DNA of 64,000 bases from Chelydra serpentina (Eukaryota > Chordata > Testudines > Chelydridae), in contig JBAIAC010000033.1 of the NCBI GenBank assembly GCA_037349315.1, positions 26,926,001 to 26,990,000 of the forward strand, read 5' to 3'. Positions 55,831 through 64,000 of the stretch are shown piece after piece (position 1 is the first letter of the stretch; every line of letters starts with the position of its first letter). A program made the position numbers and the translations under genes. The notes below the pieces were generated by a model that worked only from the letters and a program-made list of their open reading frames with translations, ran no database searches and was not told the origin of the DNA.

Positions 55831-57789
55831 AGCACTAGTGGGGCATCAGCTGGAGTACTACTTAGCATGGGACAATTACCTCCTGTCTTACACATGCCAC
55901 TCCTAACACATCCCAGAATAACAGAATCTCACAGTATCAGCCCCCTGAACCATATACGGGCACCTAAATCAGAGCAGGCTGGTTGTTGGTGGGTGCTGAG
56001 CACCTTCATCTCTTTGTCTCTATCAGGAGTTGTGGGTGCTTGCCCTTTGCCCAGTTGGGTGTCTGACTTTGGGTCCCAGCTCTCAGAGGTCCCAGGGAAT
56101 CAAGAGGCTTGTCTCATGGAGCTTCATCTTGGGTACCATCCACATGTTCATCTTAGATTCACACTGAGATGCTCATGTTTGCACATCGCTCTTGGTGCAA
56201 GATGGGCTGGGCTGGGTTTCCCTCTAGCTGCTTCACCAGTAGCTCAGTGATAGTAGTGTTGTATCACAATTAAGGGAGCTTAGTTTACCTTTTCTGTTTT
56301 AAAATGTTTCTGGCTGATGTAATCTGGACAATTTTATAGCTAGAGAGACTGCAAACCGCAAGATCAGGGCCATTCCAAGCTTTACAGGTGCGACTGTTAC
56401 TGCAGTGGCTGATCAAAGCACACCAGAGGTGGGTAGAGTGCTCTGGAAATCAAAAAGAATGCCTACTGGATTAGAGGCTGCTCATTGCTTGCTGAGTTAT
56501 TAACAGTGTCCAATCAGTATCCTCTGTTTAGGGGCTGATTTTTTTAGTCCTGGTTTATTGGTTGGGTTTATATCACCAATCTGTCAGCAGGATGAGAGGC
56601 AGTTGTGTCAGTTCACCTCCCTCACTTGGCACTGGATTTTCTGCCTCACACTCCTTGGAGAAAATTAAAAAGAGGATGATAAACAGTTTGGTAACTTTGC
56701 AAATCCATTTTCTCCCATGGCCCACTGGCTCCTTGGGTTCTCACATGAAATTGCCAATAAAACATACCATTCCTGATACTCCTAAACTATTCTGTGACTC
56801 AATAACTTGAAGATGACAACCCACGGGGGGCGGGGAGCTTTGGGATCCATGTTCAATTTATTAGCCATGTAGCTGATGATGTTGTAATGTTCTTCATGGA
56901 GGTGCTGCCTGGACACCATAGACTCAGCATGCTTACAGGGCCATCAGAACATATGATGAAGATCTACTTGGTCACCAGACATTTCATTCCTGGACTGTTG
57001 TAGCAGCAACACAGTTACACAGCAGCAAATGGACTACTTGAAGGGCCACATACTCAGCTGGTGTAAGTCAGTGAAATGACATTGATTTCAATGGACTAAC
57101 ACTCATTGATATCAGATAACTACCTGACCCAAGTATCTAGGCATGTCCACACCACCTCTGGGATGAATGAAAGAGACACTCGGGCAACTGTTCCTGGCCG
57201 ATCATCTCCCATATTGCATCTTCCATTGATTAAGAGAATTAATATAGGGAAATTGCTAATAGAGAAAGTTAAATCAAAGATCCGAAAGCTGGAAACCAGA
57301 CCAAGCCATGACTTGTTGCGTTCACAGACTATGTCCATTGGTTGCCTGCTGCTAGACTGACTTATCACCAAATGTTCTCTCCTTATAGCTAAACAAATCA
57401 TCTAACTCTACCTGATCAATTTTTCCAACTCCTCAGGCACTGATACATGCTGTATGTAATCAGATTTAAATGCTTAATTTCTGATCCTACTGTTCTGACA
57501 TGAGCAAAATGCCTGCTGGCCTGAGTGGGCATTTTGCCAGCAAAAGGACTTCGGGGTGGGGCCCTTAATCTGAATGTTCTATTTCCTCGCTGAAATCAGC
57601 GGATCTTAAAAAAATGAGATGGGGGTGGAACATGGATGAGTTGGTGGGACTTGGTCAGCTCTTTATTTGGCCCCCTTGTTGGTAGTATGAGCAGAGTGGC
57701 CAAGGACTGAATGGGTCTTGGAGGCTGAACTGTCCTTCTTTCCTGGTCAGATTTGAGAGGCACATAGTGCCTAGGATGTGAGGAGCCTG
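55831..57789. other. SV2B intron, little recognised
   Basis: A decayed palindromic short repeat (ATTGATTTCAATGGACTAAC) is near 57050-57115. The 146-codon frame at 55810-56250 has no motif. Confidence 0.35.
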
Positions 57790-58505
57790 CATGCTACTGC
57801 ACAGAATACCTGTTTCAGGGGTGAATCAATTCTTTCTTCTCAATCCAACACTAAAACTTTATTTTCAAAGAACCAATGTTTGGAAGATGAAGTCAGACAA
57901 ATTCAAGTTACAAATAAGGCACACTTTTTTAACAGCCAGGATAACACAACCCTTGGAGCAAGCTGCCAAGGGAAGTGGTGGATTCTCCATCTCTCAAAGT
58001 CTTCAGATCAAGGCTGGATGCCTTTCTGGAAGATATGCCTTAGTCCAGGGTTCAGCAACCTTTGGCCCATGGCCCGCCAGGGTAAGCCCCCTGGCGGGCT
58101 GGGCCGGTTTGTTTACCTGCTGCTTCTGCAGGTTTGCCCGATCACAGCTCCCACTGGCTGCGATTCGCCGCTCCAGGCCAATGCGGGCTGTGGGAAGAGG
58201 CGTGGGCCGAGGGATGTGCTGGCCGCCGCTTCCCACAGCCCCCATTGGCCAGGGACGGCGAATCGCGGCCAGTGGGAGCTGCGATCGGCTGAACCTGCAG
58301 ATGCGGCAGGTAAACAAATCGGCCTGGCTCATCAGGGGGCTTACCCTGGCATGCTGCGTGCCAAAGGTTGCCAATCCCTGCCTTATCAAACACGTCATTG
58401 GGATCAATACAGTAGTAACTCGATGAAATTCTATGCTCTGTGTTATTCAGGTCAGACTAAATGATGTAATGGTCCCTTCTAGTCTCAGAAGTCTATGTCT
58501 CTATG
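57790..58505 (+). mobile_element. CR1-like LINE 3' part interrupted by a hAT MITE
   Basis: Left piece to 58045 (GAAGTGGTGGATTCTCCATC, CTCAAAGTCTTCAGATCAAG, GCTGGATGCCTTTCTGG). Right piece from 58381 (CAGGTCAGACTAAATGATGT, AATGGTCCCTTCTAGTCTCA, TATGTCTCTATGA). Together they are a CR1-type C-terminus and 3' UTR. Confidence 0.75.
58046..58380. mobile_element. hAT-type MITE (CAACCTTTGGC ends), full length
   Basis: The ends are CAGGGTTCAGCAACCTTTGG and CCAAAGGTTGCCAATCCCTG. Flanks CCTTAGTC (58038-58045) and CCTTATCA (from 58381) are an imperfect duplication. Long inverted arms with CGATCACAGCTCCCACTGGC. Same family as 54814-55120 and 60054-60256. Confidence 0.82.
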
Positions 58506-59677
58506 AAATACAGAGAGGAAAGGAGGTAATATACTTAAAGGGGCACTCGGATGAAATATGTAACCTGCAAAGAAATTTTCCATTCCGTTAGCTCTCCCTC
58601 TGCCCTCTCTCGGTTGCCTGAGTTATCATTAACCACCACACAGCACCCCTCCCGGTGCTCCCTCAGCACCAGTTGCACTGAGAGGGGTTAGTAGATATAA
58701 GACATCACACTCCTGTTGTGCAGTTAGTGGCACACAGCAGGGACACGTGCATCCTAAGCTGCTTATGCCTGGCTCCGGCTGATGTGCCTGGGACGTGCTA
58801 GGGAAGAGACGGCTGCAGGCCTGGTCAAACGAGACAGCTCCTGGGACTTTTTTTTTTGGGTGGGGGTGGAGAATGAGATCTCACCTGAAGCTGAGTGAAT
58901 TGGGTGTCTGTTGTTACCTGGAATTGAGTCAGAGGAGGGTCTGAGAAAAATAATAATACTCAGTCCTAACAACATTCCTGGGAGGCACGATGAATTGGTG
59001 GCAGAAGAAGGAGTAGAATTCAGGCCTTCCTGGCCTCTAGCCTCATGCTCAGACCACTCAGCCACACTGACTCCCTAGAGAGCAGCTCCTGGAAATAATA
59101 AACAGCCAGTTGCCTGAGGGGTTTATGTTTGAGAGCTGGGCCTATCCTGCGTATAAAATATTATTATTCATAATGATCATTTTGTATCCTGAGAGCACCC
59201 ACTATATGCCAGGAACTTTCCAAACAAATATGACTGCAGGTTCCTCCTGACTCATGGGGCTTTGAAAGTCCAAGGGTTGGCAAAGTGACATAAGTTGACT
59301 CCCTCTGAAGTAGCCTGAGGTACCATTTTGGATGTCACCGCAGGGCGTACTCCACCTGAAAGCTGATGACTGACTTTACAGCGCCCAGCAATCTGATTCG
59401 CAGATGAGGATGTATGAGCCCATCACTAGCACTTGGTGAAGCAACTTTGGCCTGACTGGTATCTGGCAAAGGGTGCTATTTCACTCAAGTAGAAAGTGAA
59501 TGTGTCAGACACTGACAGGCATTCAGGCTGGTGACATATTTCAATATTTGCTGGTGGCTGGTTGGGATTTGTGAGGAAGTGCTCCAAACATTGGATGTGT
59601 GTGAAATATTGACCTCATTGCCTTGTACTGCACATGTGAGAGGATGTCACTCAGCTTCCTGTCTTTCTTTCATCTAG
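58506..59677. other. SV2B intron with MIR-like end
   Basis: At 58945-59072 a reverse tRNA-like end (AGAATTCAGGCCTTCCTGGC, CTCAGACCACTCAGCCACAC) suggests a MIR-like fragment. The stretch ends at the acceptor of the next exon. Confidence 0.45.
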
Positions 59678-59858
59678 GGCTGATAGTCTACCTGGGAATG
59701 ATGGTAGGAACTGTCCTTTGGGGTGGCCTGGCAGATAAACTGGGAAGGAGGAAATGCCTCATCATATCACTCGCAATCAACGCTGCCTTTGCATTCCTCT
59801 CCTCCTTCGTCCAGGGATATGGATTCTTCCTCTTCTGCCGCCTTATCTCCGGTTTCGG
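59678..59858 (+). CDS. SV2B: SV2B second coding exon (helices 2-3, motif A)
   Basis: It continues the reading frame from the split Gly codon at 41420. It encodes GLIVYLGMMVG (helix 2), then the major-facilitator motif A as GGLADKLGRRK (about residues 193-203), the loop and helix 3 (SLAINAAFAFLSSFVQGYG), and the start of helix 4 (FFLFCRLISGFG). The acceptor is TTTCATCTAG ending at 59677. The donor used must be GTGGGT at 59859, because only that joins the GG to the C of the next exon and restores the family sequence SGFGIGGSLPIVF. Another GT (GTAACA) lies 4 bases downstream and would shift the frame. Confidence 0.93.
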
Positions 59859-60053
59859 GTGGGTAACACTCTCTTTAGTCCCTCAGCTCCCTCCAGGCTG
59901 AGGTTTAAGATGGGAGAACCCTTTGTGCTAGACAAGACTGCACAATGATTTGGGATTGCCAGCTGAGGAAATGCAAGGACTGACTGGACAGGCTCTACAC
60001 AGAATGTGTGTGCTGTAAATAAAATGTTCACATCTCCCTAGAAGGATCTAGAG
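59859..60053. other. SV2B intron start
   Basis: GTGGGT donor, with an unused GTAACA 4 bases later. No repeat recognised. Confidence 0.6.
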
Positions 60054-60256
60054 CAGGGACCGGCAACCTTTGGCATGAGGCCCACCATGGTAAGCCCCCT
60101 GGCTGGCTGGACCAGTTTGTTTACTTGCCGCGTCCACAGGTTCGGCTGATCGCAGCTTCCACTGGCCACGGTTCGCCGCTCCAGGCCAATGGGGGCTGCG
60201 GAAAGCGGCGCAGGCCAAGGGATGTGCTGGCCCCCGCTTCCCGCAGCCCCCATTGG
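60054..60256. mobile_element. hAT-type MITE (CAACCTTTGGC ends), half copy
   Basis: It begins CAGGGACCGGCAACCTTTGG and runs to the palindrome centre and just past it (CCGCAGCCCCCATTGG), where the second arm is missing. Third member of the family. Confidence 0.8.
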
Positions 60257-61062
60257 ACATTACACATTGCGGGGGACTGATTTTCAGAACGAACCGAACA
60301 CTGAATTTGTGAAACTCAGGCCGTTTATGGTGTCTCAGTTTGGACACCCAAAAATGGAGGCACCCCAAATCATTTGAAAACATTGGCCCATTTTAAAATT
60401 GTTAATTCCGAAATGTTTTGTAGAACTTCAGAAACATTTCCAAAAGTTCGTGCAATTCCAGCACTCCCATGCTCCTTCCATCGCTGAGTCATGAGGCAGC
60501 TGAGCTTCTCTGACCAGATGGTGCAGGAGATGGGGAAGGGGAACTGCAGAATGGGTCCTCTCTTGGGTGGACTGGGTCAAATTTGACTCAAGTCACTAGC
60601 AACCAAAGGCTTTTTATTACCTGGCTGTTTGCTACCCCAGTAAAATGAGTTTGCGCTCTCATTACAGTTCTCCAGTTTCCTAGGGCACAAGCATCCAAAT
60701 CACAAATGCTCTGCCGAGCATATCCATGTCCCCTCGAGGCCAGGTTAATTCACTTTGTTTAAACGGGAAAATAAAATTAACTTTCTGCTTGTGTCAAGCT
60801 TCCTGTGCATCCTTCACGTTTAAGAACAACCTGGTATGGGGAGCTTGATATTCTTCTCTCATGACTCTCTGAGTAGAGAGTCTGTGAGAATCGCCTCGGA
60901 TTCCAGTGAGTTGCTGAAAGAAAAGCTATCCTCCCCGCACGGGGCTGTAACTCTAGAGACCTTTGCTGTAAACAAATCCAAACCTCTGAGGCTCCAGATG
61001 TGCTGGTGACACCTGTTTGGAAAATTCCTTTATTCTTCCCATGTGGTGTTTTCTCTCCTCAG
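60257..61062. other. SV2B intron remainder
   Basis: At 60270-60390 a decayed short repeat (GACTGATTTTCAGAACG, ATCATTTGAAAACATTGGCC). Otherwise nothing. It ends at the acceptor before 61063. Confidence 0.4.
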
Positions 61063-61214
61063 CATTGGGGGATCCCTCCCCATCGTCTTTGCTTATTTCT
61101 CCGAATTCCTATCTCGTGAGAAGAGGGGGGAACACCTGAGCTGGCTCTGCATGTTCTGGATGATCGGTGGCATTTATGCTTCTGCAATGGCTTGGAGCAT
61201 CATTCCGCACTACG
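61063..61214 (+). CDS. SV2B: SV2B third coding exon (helices 4-5)
   Basis: It encodes IGGSLPIVFAYFSEFLSREKRGEHLSWLCMFWMIGGIYASAMAWSIIPHYG in a frame continuous with the preceding exon. The segment SREKRGEHLSWL is the SV2 signature in the helix 4-5 loop. The acceptor is TTTTCTCTCCTCAG ending at 61062. The donor is GTAACT at 61215, splitting the final Gly codon after its first base. WLCMFWMIGGIYASAMAW is closest to SV2A and SV2C wording, while FAYFSEFLSREKRGEH is closest to SV2B, so this exon alone does not decide the paralogue. Confidence 0.93.
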
Positions 61215-61284
61215 GTAACTGCTTCGTGCTTTCGGTTACAGATAACACCACATCCACACAACCCGCTGCGCGCACACATACAAG

Positions 61285-61545
61285 GACATACAGTTAGTGC
61301 GTGGCAAGCTGGACTGTACATCTACAGTGCACTAGCCTGCTGCAAACTAACTACCTGTGTGGACTCTGCCACTGGGCATTAAAAATTCCATAATGCACTT
61401 CGACCTACTCCCATTTCAAATTGGAGTAGATTAAAGTGCACTATGGAAATCTTAGTGAGCAACAAGCTGGGGTGTAATTTGACAATGTACTAGCCTGCCA
61501 AGCACTAACTGGCCATGTGGACCCTGCTAGTTTGTATAGACTAGC
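61285..61545. repeat. palindromic MITE-like repeat in SV2B intron
   Basis: An inner inverted pair, CCATAATGCACTT and AAGTGCACTATGG, surrounds CTACTCCCATTTCAAATTGG near 61420. The outer words CACTAGCCTGCTGCAAACTA and ACTAGCCTGCCAAGCACTAA recur in direct orientation. The ends are not sharply defined. Confidence 0.5.
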
Positions 61546-63027
61546 CCTCTCTCAACACCCCGCCCCCATCTGGTGGGCTATTGATTCTTTTCATGATATG
61601 TTGCAAGTTAGCCCTGCAGCTTCTGTGGTGTGTAAAACCAGAGGCAGACATGCTTGTACCAAACTCACCCCTGCCGTCCTGGCACTTTCAAATCCCACCT
61701 GCCTTTTTACAGGAACTCAAAGATAATCAGTGGAATTCAGCCTGCAAGTCAGGACATCGCCAACAGGAGAGGAAGAATGGTCTAGTTCTAGCATTGTAGA
61801 CGCTATTGTGATTCGGGCCCTATACATACTGATGATAGAGAGAAATTGATTGATTGATACTTAGGCAGGATGATGGGTGATGGCTCCTTCACGATAAAAG
61901 CCTCTAATACATCACACCTTTGGTACTGCAGATGATAAGTGCTGGCTTCTCTATGAATGGCACCACAAATCCACACATTCCTGAATGTGGGGCTAGTTTG
62001 ACTCAGGTAACTTCATGGCTCATGTCCATGTTGACTGCAGAGCTGAGCTAAGCTATTAGCAATAAATTGTAACTCTGCTGAACACTAATATTGGGGCGGG
62101 GGGCTAAGCAGCACGTTATCAAGGTCAGCACATCCCACCATGTTTTAGGCAGATACCAGTGTATTTGGGGTAATTTTTGTGTGTGAATATGTCTCCCTAA
62201 AACATAAAATTTGCTGGGATCACATCTGATTTCTGCTGATTTTCCCATGGTGTTGAATATGGTAGAGAGAAAGGACTCTCAAATGTACATTACTACTATG
62301 AGGAACAAAAACCTGCATGTCACATGGTTTTCCTGGTAATTCATTTACATCACCTAGGAAAACATCAGACTGTCAACATCTATTGAGAAAGATTAATTCC
62401 CCTAGTATCCAGTAGTGCCAGCTGTTTGCAAAATCCTGTTTGAGAAAAGTAGGACAGTCCAAAAAGATCATGAAGAGGGACTATAATATCTATCTATCTT
62501 ACTGCCCTCTGTATTTAGAAACCTTCAAGTTTTGGCCAGAAACAGGCTGTTTACATTTTATTTAAATTTTGCAGATGGTCAGCATTGTCAATGTCACATG
62601 TTGGAGCAGCTGAGTCCCGTGCTGTACGTTTTTTCCTTTCCAATACCCCTGTGTTCCATATTGTTTTGGAACTCAATAGAACGCGTGTAGCATTGTGGTT
62701 GATATAGTTATCATCGCTGCAAAAGCTGTAACTTGTTTATTTCAATAGTATGAGAGAGAGTATTTCAAATGTTTCTTTATAATATAAACATCCTCCCTGA
62801 GATCTGACTGTGGGAAGGCAAACTGAGAAAGGAAGAATTTTGGTTCACGATGTTTTTTGTGTGTCTTCGATTAAAGTTTGATTACACCCCCACCCCCAAA
62901 AAACCTGCTTTGGTCAAGCTGCCATTTGAGTTGTAAAGTGTCTGTGCTGCTCTCAGACTCCCTCGTGCCCCTTGTTTGGTGACTATGTGGCCTGGGCAGA
63001 GCATGAGAGAGAGCCCAGAGTGAGGTG
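61546..63027. other. SV2B intron, nothing recognised
   Basis: No exon or clear repeat. Confidence 0.4.
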
Positions 63028-63245
63028 TAGCCTAAATGCAGCACTAGAAGCAAGGATCTCCTGAGTTTGAACCCCAGCTCGGACACTGATTTTGGGGAAA
63101 TCATTTTGCTTACCTGCCCCAGCTTCCTCCTCTGTGAAATGGGGACTAACCCTTCCCTTACAGATATGTTGTCAGGCTGTCTTGTAAGTGCTCTGGAAAT
63201 CAGAAAAGGGCAATGTATTAGAAATTCTCTGTAATGTTATGTAAG
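63028..63245 (+). repeat. MIR-like SINE in SV2B intron
   Basis: CTCCTGAGTTTGAACCCCAG, CTCGGACACTGATTTTGGGG, AAATCATTTTGCTTACCTGC, CCCAGCTTCCTCCTCTGTGA and AATGGGGACTAACCC follow the MIR core order. Confidence 0.7.
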
Positions 63246-63641
63246 GAGGCCACAGAAGTGTAATAAAATATACCAGTGGATCCCATGTGACCCTTGCTAG
63301 GTTCTCTCTCCATGGATGCACAGTATCCTTGGTTTTATTGCATAGCTCACTTCCAGCCTGATTTCTAAACGTAAAGATAAAAGAAGATTTTAAAAAGGCT
63401 GGAACTTAATAATAACCGATTCCATTGTCTGTGCTGAGCACAAACCCATAGGCTGTTATCCATCTGACTGTCTGATGGATTCCACAAAGGAATTCGTTAC
63501 CAGGCATAATAAATCTGTCATCAGATGGGACTCTGTCAGCCTATCACCATCTTGCATAGAGCCCATATGGTCCAGTTGGTATCTGAGAGAGAAATCTGAC
63601 TAGGTGGACAGAATTTTCACTCTGGCTTTTGTTGTTCATAG
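63246..63641. other. SV2B intron, nothing recognised
   Basis: Ends with the pyrimidine tract and acceptor TTGTTCATAG at 63641. Confidence 0.5.
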
Positions 63642-63775
63642 GCTGGGGTTTCAGCATGGGAACCAAGTACCACTTCCACAGCTGGAGGGTATTTGTAATC
63701 GTCTGTGCTCTGCCCTGTATCTCATCACTGGTGGCACTTAAATTCATGCCGGAAAGTCCACGTTTTTTGCTAGAG
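63642..63775 (+). CDS. SV2B: SV2B fourth coding exon (helix 6 region)
   Basis: It encodes WGFSMGTKYHFHSWRVFVIVCALPCISSLVALKFMPESPRFLLE, completing the Gly codon from the previous exon. FHSWRVFVIVCALP is helix 6. MPESPRFLLE is the conserved major-facilitator PESPR motif that opens the central cytosolic loop. The acceptor is TTGTTCATAG ending at 63641 and the donor is GTAAGA at 63776, phase 0. LKFMPESPRFLLE agrees with SV2B, where SV2A has a TTQPESPRFFLE-type segment. This is the last coding exon in the window. Confidence 0.94.
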
Positions 63776-64000
63776 GTAAGATGACTCATCTGAAAACTGT
63801 ACTCCAATATCAATTCACAAAGGAGACCTGGTCCTCACGTGTTTCTGGCTGTCTCTTCACTGCCCTCTCCGCAGCCCCCTGGCCACACACCCACATGTTG
63901 GCTTGCCAGTTTCATTTAAAACATAGAGGCTCCCTGTATTAAGGTGCTAATCACATACTTTCATCGTATCACTTTTTAATGTTGACAACCGCGTCGAACA
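63776..64000. other. start of next SV2B intron
   Basis: GTAAGA donor at 63776. No further exon before the window end. Confidence 0.7.

Larger units (their letters stand above)
40509..64000 (+). other. SV2B: SV2B gene, 5' part (continues beyond window)
   Basis: This is the gene-level entry. Four coding exons join in frame (532 + 181 + 152 + 134 nt = 999 nt = 333 codons), with intron phases 1, 2, 1 and then 0 at the last donor. The introns are about 18,257, 1,204 and 2,427 bp. The product is a 12-helix major-facilitator-type glycoprotein of synaptic and secretory vesicles; SV2 proteins modulate calcium-triggered exocytosis and synaptotagmin trafficking. SV2B is chosen over SV2A and SV2C because of the segment YQGIPHPDDIK, the segment AERVEDEEQLAHQYE, and CLSSSNKGML after the first helix; these match mammalian SV2B best. 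The visible part ends in the loop after about the sixth helix. The large luminal loop between helices 7 and 8 and the C-terminal half are outside the window. The upstream promoter and any first noncoding exon were not identified. Confidence 0.93.

Noticed and set aside
57778..58464. Two overlapping plus-strand frames of 211-228 codons and a minus frame of 134
   Set aside because: They lie in a CR1 remnant and the palindromic hAT MITE inside it. The palindrome makes mirrored open frames on both strands.
40889..63775. Assignment to SV2A or SV2C
   Set aside because: Some helices read like SV2A or SV2C, but YQGIPHPDDIK, the EDEEQLAHQYE block, CLSSSNKGML and LKFMPESPRFLLE fit SV2B best. The N-terminal GAKDIAREV alone is not diagnostic.
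1..64000. CRISPR array, bacterial operon or prophage
   Set aside because: Spliced vertebrate exons, GT/AG introns, SINEs and LINEs show nuclear vertebrate DNA. No regularly spaced direct repeats with unique spacers occur.

Overview
The window is vertebrate nuclear DNA, most probably from a cryptodiran turtle. It holds the 5' part of one protein-coding gene, the synaptic-vesicle glycoprotein gene SV2B, on the plus strand. Four coding exons are visible (40889-41420, 59678-59858, 61063-61214, 63642-63775). They join in frame with GT/AG borders and encode the first 333 residues of a protein that is normally about 680-700 residues long. The rest lies beyond the right edge. The turtle assignment is an inference from the repeats: a tRNA-derived SINE with a CR1-like 3' tail (32283-32457), abundant CR1 3' ends with an ATTCTATG-type tail, many short terminal pieces of a Penelope-like element, and many hAT-type MITEs.

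Layout. Positions 1-40508 contain no exon I can support. This part is 5' flank or a 5' intron of SV2B and is built of old MIR-like SINEs, CR1 fragments, MITEs, Penelope-like ends and one compact LTR element (21588-22043). Positions 40509-40888 are a probable 5' UTR leading into the first coding exon. The next intron (41421-59677, about 18.3 kb) carries the youngest and most nested insertions: a Penelope-like fragment with an open GIY-YIG reading frame, a CR1 copy with an open 232-codon reverse-transcriptase tail inserted inside a second Penelope-like fragment, and an older CR1 interrupted by two hAT MITEs. Two short introns (1.2 and 2.4 kb) separate the last three exons.

Most notable. (1) The 456-bp element at 21588-22043 looks like a terminal-repeat retrotransposon in miniature: TGTAAC...GTTACA ends, a tRNA-Pro-like primer binding site, a polypurine tract, a 4-bp target duplication, and a tRNA-like segment with Pol III A/B boxes inside its LTR. 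(2) The dispersed Penelope-like ends carry a hammerhead-ribozyme-like core. Several are head-to-head inverted units bounded by a single target duplication of 8-15 bp. (3) SV2B here keeps an N-terminal GAKDIAREV segment that is typical of SV2A and SV2C but absent from mammalian SV2B. (4) At least nine MITEs are bounded by recognisable 8-bp target duplications, which places them in the hAT superfamily.

All boundaries were read by eye. Family names come from terminal motifs, target duplications and remembered consensus sequences, not from a search.
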